NCBI GenBank assembly: GCA_900317055.1
Contig: ONFF01000016.1
Coordinates: 1-64,000 of the forward strand
Length of the DNA: 64,000 bases
Reading direction: 5' to 3'
DNA from: an uncultured Bacteroidales bacterium
GTDB lineage: Bacteria > Bacteroidota > Bacteroidia > Bacteroidales > F082
The notes below the pieces were generated by a model. The model ran no database searches. It saw only the letters and a list, made by a program, of their open reading frames with translations, and was not told the DNA's origin. Positions 35,483-43,611 of this stretch are shown here, piece after piece (position 1 is the first letter of the stretch; each line of letters opens with the position of its first letter). Made by a program: the position numbers and the translations under genes.

Positions 35483-36193
35483 ATGAAAAAGATAGTCGCC
35501 GTTCTCATTTTACTATTAGGATTTATTGCCTCCTATGGACAGGAAGCGGATTCTACTATCACTATTATCCCTGATTCCACATACGAAGTCCATACTGATT
35601 TCATACATATCATCTATTATATAGTAAGCGACTCTACATCAGAATATTATTATCCGAAATTAGAAAACAAGGTCAAGAACAACAAAGTCAAAATGACTGC
35701 TGAAGAATGCTATTACTTGTATTATGGACGATTATTTAAGCCAGGACAAAAAGCGCTACCTATTCTTGCATCAAAAGAAAGGATGGATTTTGAAAGAGCC
35801 ATAGCCACAGAGAATAAAAAAGCCATCATCAACATAGGCATTCCTCTTTTGGAAAGCAATCCTGTAGACTTGACCGTATTGATGCATGTAGGCATATGCC
35901 TAAAAGAAAGAAACGACAAAAGATTTGAAGAGTATGCTTGGCTGTATATGAAACTACTTGAGGCTATTTTTTCCATAGGCAACGGCCAGACTCCAGAGAC
36001 CGCATTTAAAGTAATCGACATCGAAGACGAACACATCCTAAAAGGTGCGCTCGGCTTTATAGGAGGAACAGAAAGCTTATATGCCCGTGAAGACCTTCCC
36101 GGTAGAATCTTCACCGTTTGGAATAGAAACGGACAGAAATTATATTTTGAGGAGTTATGTTTTGAAGACAAAAACGGCCTACAATTAAAATGA
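35483..36193 (+). CDS. exported protein of unknown function, DUF4919-like
   Basis: A clear signal peptide (KIVAVLILLLGFIASYGQ) is followed by a 215-residue, mostly helical protein. YYLYYGRLFKPGQ and ALLESNP-like segments (INIGIPLLESNPVDLTVLMH) resemble Bacteroidetes proteins annotated DUF4919; that name is from memory and moderately sure. There are no catalytic motifs. Third-codon positions are more AT-rich than in purB. It is placed tightly between purB (14 nt) and the ABC exporter (4-nt overlap), so it should be co-transcribed. Probably periplasmic; role unknown. Confidence 0.65.
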   Translation: MKKIVAVLILLLGFIASYGQEADSTITIIPDSTYEVHTDFIHIIYYIVSDSTSEYYYPKLENKVKNNKVKMTAEECYYLYYGRLFKPGQKALPILASKERMDFERAIATENKKAIINIGIPLLESNPVDLTVLMHVGICLKERNDKRFEEYAWLYMKLLEAIFSIGNGQTPETAFKVIDIEDEHILKGALGFIGGTESLYAREDLPGRIFTVWNRNGQKLYFEELCFEDKNGLQLK

Positions 36194-38043
36194 CAAAACC
36201 CAGATTTATGAAGAAGCAGCCCAAGACTTTCTCCCGCGTCCTCACCTACGTCAAGCCCTACTGGGGCAGCATCGTCTTGAATTTGGTCTTCAACCTGATG
36301 ACCATTTTCTTCTCGTTGTTCTCCTTTGCCTTGGTCGGGCCGTTCCTCACCTTATTATTCAAGGAAGGTGCGGTGGAAGTCATGGCCAAGCCCGAGTTCT
36401 CTTTCACCTCCGACTACCTGATGGGCTACCTCAACTGGTTCATGAGCAGCCTTATTGCTAGTGGAGGCAAATACCACGCGCTGGTGTTCATGTGTCTGTT
36501 GCTGCTTGCAGCCTTCTTCTTCCGCAACCTCGGTAGATTCTTCGCCTGCTACTTCATGGCCAATGTGCGCGTGGGGGCAGTCCACGACCTGCGCCGCGAT
36601 GTCTACAACAAAATTCTCATCCTGCCTCTCTCCTTCTACCACAGCCGCCAAAAAGGCGATACATTGGCGCGTATCACCACCGATGTTCAGGAAGTTGAAG
36701 TCTCGATTTTGAACTACTTGGAGATGCTCATCAAGGATCCGCTGACCATCCTGTTCTTCTTCCTCTTCATGGTGACTTTAAGCCCAAAATTGACCCTTTT
36801 CGTGCTGATTGTCTTGCCATTGGCAGGTCTGATTATCGGCAAGGTTGGTAAAATGCTGAAGAAGGAATCGAAAGAAGGGCAGACTAAACTAGCAGGCATC
36901 ATCTCCACCGTGGAGGAAACCATTTCCGGTTTGCGAATCATCAAGGCTTTCAACGCCATACGCTATTCCAGCGACAAGTTCGAGGAACAAAACAGCGAAT
37001 ACACCAAGGTGCTGCGTGGCATCCACCGCAAGCGCGACATGAGTTCGCCGATGAGTGAGTTCCTTTCGTCGGCAGTGGTCATCCTTGTGCTATGGTTTGG
37101 CGGCAAACTCATCCTCGGAGGCGGCAACCACATCGACGCGGGCAGTTTCATTAGCTACATCGTTGTTTTCTCGCAAATCATCTCCCCTGCCAAGTCGTTC
37201 TCGCAAGGCTACTACAACGTGCAGAAAGGCATCGCCTCGGCGGAGAGAATCTTTGAGATTCTCGATGCCGAAGAGGTCATCACCGAGAAAGAGAACGCCA
37301 TTGAAATCAAAGACTTCAAAGACAGCATTGAATATAAGGATGTGCATTTCAGCTATGGCAAGGACGAGGTCTTGAAGGGTATCGACTTGAAGATTCCAAA
37401 GGGGAAATTCGTCGCCCTCGTCGGCGAAAGTGGTGGCGGCAAGTCGACTATGGCCGATCTCCTGCCGCGCTTCTACGATGTGGGTAGCGGCTGCGTTTGC
37501 ATCGACGGTCACGACATCCGCGACTACAAGATCGGTGACCTGCGCGGCCTGATGGGCGTGGTGTCGCAGGAGACCATCCTCTTTAACGACACCGTGTTCA
37601 ACAACATCGCCTTTGGCATGAAGAATGTTTCGAAAGAGCAGGTCATCGAAGCGGCCAAGGTTGCCAATGCGCATGAGTTCATCATGGAACTGGAACACGG
37701 ATACGACACCCGCATCGGTGACCGTGGCATGAACCTTTCTGGTGGCCAGCGCCAACGCTTGAGCATTGCCCGTGCCGTGCTGAAGAACCCGCCCATCCTC
37801 ATCTTGGACGAAGCCACTTCCTCGTTAGACACCGAGAGCGAAAGATTGGTGCAAGATGCCTTGTCGAAGGTGATGAGCCAGCGCACCTCCATCGTCATTG
37901 CCCACCGCCTGTCGACCATCCAATACGCCGACGAAATCGTGGTGTTGCAAAAAGGCCAGATCATTGAGCGCGGCAAGCACGACGATCTCATCGCCCTTGG
38001 CGGCGTCTACAAGAAACTCACGGACTTGCAATCCATCGGATAA
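36190..38043 (+). CDS. MsbA-like ABC transporter, fused permease-ATPase
   Basis: At 617 aa with an N-terminal six-helix membrane domain (about 20-340) and a C-terminal ATPase (about 365-610), this is a half-transporter that works as a homodimer, like MsbA, which flips lipid A. ATPase motifs: Walker A GESGGGKSTMADLL, Q-loop VVSQETILFND, signature LSGGQRQRLSIARA, Walker B ILILDEATSSLD and switch His in VIAHRLSTIQ. The start overlaps the stop of the DUF4919-like gene by 4 nt; ATG 36208 (MKKQPKTF) is an alternative. The substrate (lipid, drug or peptide) cannot be read from sequence. A small gene follows after 3 nt. Confidence 0.9.
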   Translation: MTKPRFMKKQPKTFSRVLTYVKPYWGSIVLNLVFNLMTIFFSLFSFALVGPFLTLLFKEGAVEVMAKPEFSFTSDYLMGYLNWFMSSLIASGGKYHALVFMCLLLLAAFFFRNLGRFFACYFMANVRVGAVHDLRRDVYNKILILPLSFYHSRQKGDTLARITTDVQEVEVSILNYLEMLIKDPLTILFFFLFMVTLSPKLTLFVLIVLPLAGLIIGKVGKMLKKESKEGQTKLAGIISTVEETISGLRIIKAFNAIRYSSDKFEEQNSEYTKVLRGIHRKRDMSSPMSEFLSSAVVILVLWFGGKLILGGGNHIDAGSFISYIVVFSQIISPAKSFSQGYYNVQKGIASAERIFEILDAEEVITEKENAIEIKDFKDSIEYKDVHFSYGKDEVLKGIDLKIPKGKFVALVGESGGGKSTMADLLPRFYDVGSGCVCIDGHDIRDYKIGDLRGLMGVVSQETILFNDTVFNNIAFGMKNVSKEQVIEAAKVANAHEFIMELEHGYDTRIGDRGMNLSGGQRQRLSIARAVLKNPPILILDEATSSLDTESERLVQDALSKVMSQRTSIVIAHRLSTIQYADEIVVLQKGQIIERGKHDDLIALGGVYKKLTDLQSIG

Positions 38044-38046
38044 GCC

Positions 38047-38304
38047 ATGAAAAAGCATTTCACCTTTTCCACCGGCGAGCACATCGAGGCCGACCTTGAG
38101 GACTTGCAACGCCTCTTGCGCGACAACCAGCAGTATTACGAAAACTATCAGGATGTCCTCGGCTCACTCGAAGACGACGACTATGTGGCGCGCGGCAACG
38201 GCTTCTGTGACCGCAAATACAGCGACGATTTCATCGAGGGACAATTAGAGAAATATGCGCAGCGAGTGAAGGAAATCGAGAGATGGATTGCTGAGTGGAA
38301 ATAA
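38047..38304 (+). CDS. small acidic hypothetical protein, 85 aa
   Basis: I do not recognise it. It is soluble, acidic and probably helical throughout (ADLEDLQRLLRDNQQYYENY, QLEKYAQRVKEIERWIAEW), perhaps a coiled coil. It starts 3 nt after the ABC transporter stop, so it belongs to that transcript. Two Fic-operator-like palindromes begin just after its stop. Function unknown. Confidence 0.65.
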   Translation: MKKHFTFSTGEHIEADLEDLQRLLRDNQQYYENYQDVLGSLEDDDYVARGNGFCDRKYSDDFIEGQLEKYAQRVKEIERWIAEWK

Positions 38305-38316
38305 TTCTTTAGAAAC

Positions 38317-38332
38317 TTGCCGATAACGGCAA
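38317..38332. promoter_or_regulatory. operator-like palindrome 1 upstream of the HTH-Fic gene
   Basis: TTGCCGATAACGGCAA, arms TTGCCG / CGGCAA with a 4-nt spacer. It recurs at 38360 and, as a half-site, at 38412. Confidence 0.7.
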
Positions 38333-38359
38333 AAAAAATCGAGTGTTATTTGCTTATAC

Positions 38360-38375
38360 TTGCCGCTATCGGCAA
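38360..38375. promoter_or_regulatory. operator-like palindrome 2, abutting the Fic promoter
   Basis: TTGCCGCTATCGGCAA, same arms as site 1. It ends 7 nt before the -7 box, where a bound protein would block RNA polymerase. Confidence 0.75.
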
Positions 38376-38382
38376 AAATTGC

Positions 38383-38390
38383 TATCTTTG
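38383..38390 (+). promoter_or_regulatory. -7 promoter box of the HTH-Fic gene
   Basis: TATCTTTG followed by CAGCGG, 31 nt before ATG 38422. Flanked on both sides by the TTGCCG sites. Confidence 0.7.
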
Positions 38391-38411
38391 CAGCGGATTT
38401 GAGAACAAAAC

Positions 38412-38420
38412 TTGCCGATA
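38412..38420 (+). promoter_or_regulatory. operator half-site next to the Fic start codon
   Basis: TTGCCGATA, identical to the left half of site 1, ends one base before the ATG at 38422. Confidence 0.5.
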
Positions 38421-38421
38421 G

Positions 38422-39303
38422 ATGGAATACATTTCAGTCAGTCAGTTTGCCGAAAAATACGGCATCAGCGAGCGCACAGCTCGTAATTATTGCGCTACGG
38501 GTAAAATAGCAGGCGCGTTCCTCACTGGGAAAACATGGAATATCCCTGCCGATGCCGACTTGCCCCGACGAAGCAAAAAGAAAGTGTCGCCCTTGCTTGC
38601 AGCTCTGCGTGAACAGAAGGAAATGCGGATGAAAGGAGGCATCTATCATCGCATACAAATCGACCTGACCTACAATTCTAATCATATTGAGGGTAGTCGC
38701 CTGACCAAAGAACAGACACGCTACATTTTCGAGACCAACACCTTGGGCATCACCTCGGAAAACACGCGCATCGACGATATCCTGGAGACCGTCAACCATT
38801 TTCGTTGCATCGACTATGTCATCGACCACGCCACCGACAAGATCACAGAAACACACATCAAACAACTACATCTGATACTGAAAACCAACACTTCCGACAG
38901 CCATAAGCCATGGTTTGCCGTTGGTGACTACAAACGTTTGGCCAATGCCGTAGGAGAAGAAGAAACCGCTCAACCCGAAGAAGTGCACAAAAAGATGAAG
39001 GCCCTGCTTGCCACTTACCACGCCATTCAGAAAATCCAGTTTGACGATATTTTGGATTTCCACGTGCGGTTTGAGCGAATCCATCCCTTCCAAGACGGCA
39101 ACGGACGTGTTGGTAGACTAATAATGTTTTGGCAATGCTTGCAGTCGAATACCGTGCCGTTCATCATCACTTATGATTTACGCTTGTTCTATTACCGTGG
39201 CATTCAAAAATGGGGCAACATCAACGGCTATTTGCGTGACACTTGCCTCACCGCGCAAGACAACTTCAAAGGTGTATTAGATTATTACAGAATTAGTTAT
39301 TAA
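38422..39303 (+). CDS. Fic-family AMPylase with N-terminal HTH and inhibitory motif
   Basis: Fic enzymes usually transfer AMP onto target hydroxyls. Residues 1-55 look like a MerR/excisionase-type winged helix (YISVSQFAEKYGISERTARN, WNIPADADLPRR). The inhibitory (S/T)xxxE(G/N) motif is S86-N-H-I-E-G91, marking a class II Fic that blocks its own ATP site. The Fic core at 221-232 reads HPFQDGNGRVGR with the catalytic His221. The gene has its own promoter ringed by TTGCCG palindromes, which the protein's own HTH may bind. No separate antitoxin is next to it. It converges on the GH20 gene with a 16-nt gap. Target unknown. Confidence 0.92.
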   Translation: MEYISVSQFAEKYGISERTARNYCATGKIAGAFLTGKTWNIPADADLPRRSKKKVSPLLAALREQKEMRMKGGIYHRIQIDLTYNSNHIEGSRLTKEQTRYIFETNTLGITSENTRIDDILETVNHFRCIDYVIDHATDKITETHIKQLHLILKTNTSDSHKPWFAVGDYKRLANAVGEEETAQPEEVHKKMKALLATYHAIQKIQFDDILDFHVRFERIHPFQDGNGRVGRLIMFWQCLQSNTVPFIITYDLRLFYYRGIQKWGNINGYLRDTCLTAQDNFKGVLDYYRISY

Positions 39304-39319
39304 AAGAGTAATAACAAGG

Positions 39320-41134
39320 TTATCTTTTCTTAAAAACATAGCCCTTTTGTTTCCAAACCGGCATCTCTCGGCTAACGATGATGCTATAGAAACGGTTGAA
39401 TGCGGTTTCAAAAGTTTCGAGATGCCCACCATTCCACCCCCTTTCGGCCACGCCAAGTGCTTTGGGAAGCATTTGGTAAGTGACATCTTCAAAACTCCTC
39501 AACTGTGACGACCAAAGCTGCGCCTGCACGCCGATGATGTCGCCTTTGTAATCATTGGGATTCAAAGAGAAAGTCTTGCGCTCGTCGACATAACCTGCCC
39601 ATGACAGACCGATTTCTTCGGGAGCATCGCTATAGGCCAAATCCAGATAAGTGTAGGCCGCTGGAGAAAGCACCACGGGAAAGCCTTCGATGCCTTCGGT
39701 GTTCCATACATTGATGAAATAGAGCGAGTTTTTGAGTCTCTCTTGAGTTTCATGTTCCAACCCTTTGGCGATGTCTTCCCAGCCTGCTAGGCGGATACCA
39801 CGTGCTTCGGCAAGGTCGAGCATGCCATTGATGAAGGTTTCCTTCATTTCGTGGCGGTCATGGCCCGACCAAGCGCCATCGGGCACCTCGTCGCCACCGA
39901 TATGGATGGCAGGAAGCGGCACGCCTGCTTCCTTATGCAAACGGATGACCTCGTCGAAGACAGCACCGTAAAACTTGTAAACACTCGGCAGATAGACGCT
40001 CAACACGTTATCGGTGAAGTCCTGTGCCGACCAGTAACGCGAAGTGTCGGCAGGGTCCTGCAGGCGGAAACTGCTATCGCCCGTGCGCCGCTCGTAGGCC
40101 TGCATCGCCTTGATGGAAGCCCGAGAATGGCCCGGTGTGTCAAACTCGGGAATCACCCTGATGCGGCGGTCCCAAGCATAGCGGAGGATGCGCTTGTATT
40201 CCTCGGTAGTATAGAATGTCACATTCCCTATTTGGCCATTAGCCGTGGGTTTCAAGGCAGAGGTTTCCTGCAAATTCCAATCAGGCAGCGCATGGTGGGC
40301 GCCAAAATCGGTCAGTTCCGGAAAATCCTTGATTTCCAGACACCAAGATTCGTCATCGGCAATATGGAAATGCAGTGTGTTGAGTTTCCATGAAGCCATC
40401 AAATCGATGATTTCGAGCACCTCATCTACCGTGCGGAAGTCGCGCACCACATCAAGCATAAAACCACGGTAAGCGTAATCAGGCCAGTCCTCAATGGTCA
40501 TAGGCGGCAAGGGGCGCGGCAACTTGGAGAGGGTGGTTTGGGCATAGAAAGCGCCGTCTGCATCGTAGGATTCCACTTGAGGTTCACCTTCCTCTCCTAT
40601 CGTGATTCGGTACCAACCCTCGGGACGTGATGGAAGAATATCTACCCTTTCCATAGGCTCAATACCGTATATCACCGCACTAACTTGAGGGATGATGTCG
40701 GCTGGCTTAAGCTCATAATTACTGGCAAAGCAACCTTCATCTTTTTCGGCTTGGGGATGCTCCAGAAAATGATATCGCACTTCCATCGGGGTATCGTGTC
40801 TCCCCTTCTGCTGCAGGACAAAGACCTCGGGTGCCCAGGAACGCCTTGGCAACGGGCGACCGTAATACTTCAAGGTCACCGTTCCGCTTTCAGGAATGTC
40901 GATATACCACGAGGTTCCCTGATAATGGTTCATCGTGGGTCCCTCCATGGAGGTCTTGCCGTCGAAAAGCTCTTGGAACCACACGCGCGAGCCTTCGGGT
41001 ACATCATGCAGCACGAGTGTATGCAAGGCACGACCGTCGGGCTCTGCTGAACCTTCGCTCCAGTCAGCTGACGGCACACGGCCACAAGCGACTGCCAATA
41101 GTAAAAACAATATGAACGATGCCGTTTTTCGCAT
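39320..41134 (-). CDS. beta-N-acetylhexosaminidase, glycoside hydrolase family 20
   Basis: GH20 enzymes remove terminal N-acetylglucosamine or N-acetylgalactosamine by substrate-assisted catalysis. This protein has a lipoprotein signal (SFILFLLLAVACGRVPS), an N-terminal GH20b-type domain to about 190, then the (beta/alpha)8 barrel: YRGFMLDVVRDFR, LHFHIADDESWCLEI, EFDTPGHSRASIKA and the catalytic Asp-Glu pair in IHIGGDEVPDGAW near residue 412. I chose ATG 41134 (604 aa); the longest frame starts with TTG at 41146. It lies 8 nt after psuG and shares its transcript with psuG and psuK. Likely surface or periplasmic, acting on host or wall glycans. Confidence 0.92.
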   Translation of the reverse strand: MRKTASFILFLLLAVACGRVPSADWSEGSAEPDGRALHTLVLHDVPEGSRVWFQELFDGKTSMEGPTMNHYQGTSWYIDIPESGTVTLKYYGRPLPRRSWAPEVFVLQQKGRHDTPMEVRYHFLEHPQAEKDEGCFASNYELKPADIIPQVSAVIYGIEPMERVDILPSRPEGWYRITIGEEGEPQVESYDADGAFYAQTTLSKLPRPLPPMTIEDWPDYAYRGFMLDVVRDFRTVDEVLEIIDLMASWKLNTLHFHIADDESWCLEIKDFPELTDFGAHHALPDWNLQETSALKPTANGQIGNVTFYTTEEYKRILRYAWDRRIRVIPEFDTPGHSRASIKAMQAYERRTGDSSFRLQDPADTSRYWSAQDFTDNVLSVYLPSVYKFYGAVFDEVIRLHKEAGVPLPAIHIGGDEVPDGAWSGHDRHEMKETFINGMLDLAEARGIRLAGWEDIAKGLEHETQERLKNSLYFINVWNTEGIEGFPVVLSPAAYTYLDLAYSDAPEEIGLSWAGYVDERKTFSLNPNDYKGDIIGVQAQLWSSQLRSFEDVTYQMLPKALGVAERGWNGGHLETFETAFNRFYSIIVSREMPVWKQKGYVFKKR

Positions 41135-41142
41135 AATATGCG

Positions 41143-42054
41143 TCAAAAAACCATTTCCTTAGCCACCTGCGCCGCCAAGCTGGCGTTGTTCAGCACCAAT
41201 TGGATGTTGGAAGCAAGGCTATCGCCACCCGTAAGGTCTTTGATGCGTGCCAATAAATAAGGCGTTGTCTCTTTGCCGTGGATGCCCAACCTCTTTGCAT
41301 CTGCAACGGCCTCGTCGATGGCGGCGTTGATGCGGTCGGCATCCATGGAATACTCCTCTGGGATGGGGTTGGTGACCAACATGCCACCGCCGAGTCCCAT
41401 CACCTGCTTGGCGATGAAGGCCTTGGCCACCTCCTCGGGAGTGTCGAGGCGATAATCCACCTTGAAGCCACTCTTGCGGGTGTAGAAAGCGGGCAGTTCT
41501 TCCGTGCCATAGCCGATCACTGGCACGCCCTTGGTCTCAAGATACTCAAGGGTTAGCCCCAGGTCGAGAATCGACTTGGCACCGGCACAGATGACCATAA
41601 CGGGAGTGCGAGCCAGCTCCTCCAGGTCGGCGGAGATGTCCATGGTGATCTCTGCACCACGGTGCACGCCGCCCACACCACCTGTGGCGAATACACGGAT
41701 ACCTGCCAATGCGGCAATGATCATCGTCGTGGCCACCGTGGTGGCACCATCTTGTCCGCGTGCTACGAGCACAGGCAGGTCACGGCGCGAGGTTTTGGTG
41801 ACAGCAGTGCCTTTTTTGCCCAGATATTCAATCTCCGATGGGGTCAAGCCTGCCTTCAGGCGACCTCCGATGACGGCGATGGTGGCAGGCACAGCCCCTT
41901 CATCGCGGATGGTCTGCTCCACCCGCAACGCCGTCTCCACATTCTGTGGGTAAGGCATACCATGGGATATGATAGTCGATTCGAGAGCCACAACGGGCTT
42001 CCCGTTTTGCAATGCTTCAGCCACTTCGGGCGAGAGATCAAGGTATTTGTTCAT
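41143..42054 (-). CDS. psuG: pseudouridine-5'-phosphate glycosidase
   Basis: PsuG splits the C-C bond of pseudouridine 5'-phosphate to uracil and ribose 5-phosphate. At 303 aa it has the family length and signature order: VVALESTIISHGMPYPQNVE, VPATIAVIGGRLKAGL, TVATTMIIAALAGIRVFATG, GGVHRGAEITMDISADL, VICAGAKSILDLG and NPIPEEYSMD. The start overlaps the stop of the PfkB kinase gene by 4 nt, the usual psuK-psuG pairing. It is unusual to see a GH20 gene in the same transcript. Confidence 0.95.
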   Translation of the reverse strand: MNKYLDLSPEVAEALQNGKPVVALESTIISHGMPYPQNVETALRVEQTIRDEGAVPATIAVIGGRLKAGLTPSEIEYLGKKGTAVTKTSRRDLPVLVARGQDGATTVATTMIIAALAGIRVFATGGVGGVHRGAEITMDISADLEELARTPVMVICAGAKSILDLGLTLEYLETKGVPVIGYGTEELPAFYTRKSGFKVDYRLDTPEEVAKAFIAKQVMGLGGGMLVTNPIPEEYSMDADRINAAIDEAVADAKRLGIHGKETTPYLLARIKDLTGGDSLASNIQLVLNNASLAAQVAKEMVF

Positions 42055-42890
42055 GGTTGTTGTTGATTTACGGTATCAGGACTTTCAATGTTATGTTTTG
42101 CACAGAGCAGGCCGATGTGCGCGGCTTCTTCGATGGTAGCTTCGGGACCAGCATGGATGATGCCTGCCATAAGTGCGTCGCCGGCGCCTGTGGCATTCAC
42201 CACATGGCAAGGCAGAGCAGGAAAATGTTGTTTAGTATCGTCTTCAACGACCTCCAAACCATCCGCTCCAAGGCTGACAAATCGCCTATCGACACATTGC
42301 AAGTCGGCAAGGATGGAGTGTTCAATCCGATTGCATTTGAGTGTGAAGAAACGCTTTTTGACCGACATCGCCACGGCCTCTTTGATTATGGCGGCCTTGG
42401 CCCCCGAAACGGCATCCACATAGAGCGGCTTGTCGGTATGGTCGATGAGATAGGCCAAAGTCTCCACGGGGATGTTGGCATCGGCCACGAAGGCATCGAC
42501 ATCGCCCAACTGTTCCATTTTGGGGGCCAGCCATTCGGGAGTGATGCCATCGGCAGCAGCCATATCCGCCACGCCACCGACCATCTCGCCGTTGCAGTCG
42601 TTGATGCTCAAGAAACAAGAGCGTGCACCTGGGACGGCATAGTCGCAGAGGCTGATGTCGATGTGGGCTTTACGGCAACTTTCAGCGGTGAAACGACCAA
42701 ACTCATCGCCGCCGAACAAGGTCAGAAAGACGACCTCATCGCCCAACAGTGCAAGGTTATGGGCGATGTTGCGCCCTACCCCACCCGCCATCAGGCGCAC
42801 CGTGCCGGGGTTGGAGTCGCCAGGCACAAAGGCACTAAAGCTCGTGGCGATGATGTCGGCATTCGCTCCGCCGATTACACAGATTCTCAT
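42051..42890 (-). CDS. psuK: PfkB-family carbohydrate kinase, probable pseudouridine kinase
   Basis: PsuK phosphorylates pseudouridine at the 5' position. At 279 aa it is a compact ribokinase-fold protein with the start MRICVIGGANADIIATSF, the PfkB glycine pair in RLMAGGVGRNIAHNLALLGD, and the catalytic NATGAGDALMAGI with the base Asp. The assignment to pseudouridine rests on the tight coupling to psuG; fold alone would allow other nucleoside or sugar substrates. A -7 box is at 42927-42934. Upstream lies the first copy of the accessory-island element, pointing the other way. Confidence 0.88.
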   Translation of the reverse strand: MRICVIGGANADIIATSFSAFVPGDSNPGTVRLMAGGVGRNIAHNLALLGDEVVFLTLFGGDEFGRFTAESCRKAHIDISLCDYAVPGARSCFLSINDCNGEMVGGVADMAAADGITPEWLAPKMEQLGDVDAFVADANIPVETLAYLIDHTDKPLYVDAVSGAKAAIIKEAVAMSVKKRFFTLKCNRIEHSILADLQCVDRRFVSLGADGLEVVEDDTKQHFPALPCHVVNATGAGDALMAGIIHAGPEATIEEAAHIGLLCAKHNIESPDTVNQQQP

Positions 42891-42926
42891 AGCGTAGTGT
42901 TTTTATTACAGCTGTTGTTGTTGGGG

Positions 42927-42934
42927 CAAAGATA
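42927..42934 (-). promoter_or_regulatory. -7 promoter box of psuK-psuG-GH20
   Basis: Minus strand TATCTTTGCCCC, 36 nt before the psuK ATG. Confidence 0.6.
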
Positions 42935-42975
42935 CGAAAAAGTATAGATTCCACAAATATTTGGGGATGATCTAT

Positions 42976-43021
42976 AAGCTTGTGCCGTGATTCGGCACAG
43001 GCTTTTGTTTCCTTTGCAGCG
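42976..43021 (+). promoter_or_regulatory. island element, copy 1
   Basis: Stem GCTTGTGCC / GGCACAGGC, then TTTTGTTTCCTTTGCAGCG. It stands upstream of the PLD-like gene. The gene to its left (psuK) runs the other way, so this copy has no rightward transcript to terminate. That argues for a promoter, operator or mobile role rather than a plain terminator. Confidence 0.75.
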
Positions 43022-43063
43022 TGAAAACTGCAATTGCAACCTCCACATTCAGGGAACTTATGC

Positions 43064-43071
43064 TATTTTTG
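43064..43071 (+). promoter_or_regulatory. second -7 box before the PLD-like gene
   Basis: TATTTTTG followed by CATT, 22 nt before ATG 43094. It lies downstream of island element copy 1, so this gene has two candidate promoters. Confidence 0.55.
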
Positions 43072-43093
43072 CATTATTAAACAAACAACAACC

Positions 43094-43609
43094 ATGTTGA
43101 AACTCATCACTGATTCTGCCCATTACACCGAGGTCCTTGCCCGAGTCCCCAAGGTCAAGCGCAGCCTCTGGATTGGCACTGCCGACATCAAAGACTTGTA
43201 CGTCAAGGTCAGCACGCAAACGAAGCCCTTCCTTGCAGTATTGGCGCAGCTCATCAAAAAAGGTGTGGAAGTGCGGCTCATCCATGCCAAGGAGCCGGGT
43301 CCCGCGTTTCGTGAGGACTTCGACAAATACCCCGCCTTGTTTGAAGGCTTGGAGCGAGTGCTTTGTCCAAGGGTGCATTTCAAGATCTTGGTCTTCGATG
43401 GCCAAGTGGCCTATATTGGCAGCGCCAACCTTACTGGCGCAGGCATTGGAATGAAAGGCGATGGTACGCGCAACTTCGAGGCCGGCATCCTCACCGACAA
43501 TCCCGAGCTGGTTGAGCAGGCCATGAACCAATTTGATGAGGTTTGGATTGGGAAGCACTGCAAGGCATGTAAACGGAAAGATTTTTGTGGGGATCCAATA
43601 GCACTTTAA
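43094..43609 (+). CDS. single-domain phospholipase D-like (HKD) nuclease-type protein
   Basis: The PLD superfamily includes Nuc and BfiI-type DNases as well as lipases. The HKD motif is complete: HFKILVFDGQVAYIGSANLT (HxK, x4, D, x6, GSxN) at about residues 99-118, followed by the usual FEAG. At 171 aa there is one HKD, so a dimer would form the site, as in Nuc. The C-terminus has four Cys (CKACKRKDFC with an upstream GKH) that may bind zinc. The chosen ATG follows the -7 box at 43064; the longer frame from 43034 would include the promoter. The ATPase gene begins 2 nt later. Confidence 0.82.
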   Translation: MLKLITDSAHYTEVLARVPKVKRSLWIGTADIKDLYVKVSTQTKPFLAVLAQLIKKGVEVRLIHAKEPGPAFREDFDKYPALFEGLERVLCPRVHFKILVFDGQVAYIGSANLTGAGIGMKGDGTRNFEAGILTDNPELVEQAMNQFDEVWIGKHCKACKRKDFCGDPIAL

Positions 43610-43611
43610 TC

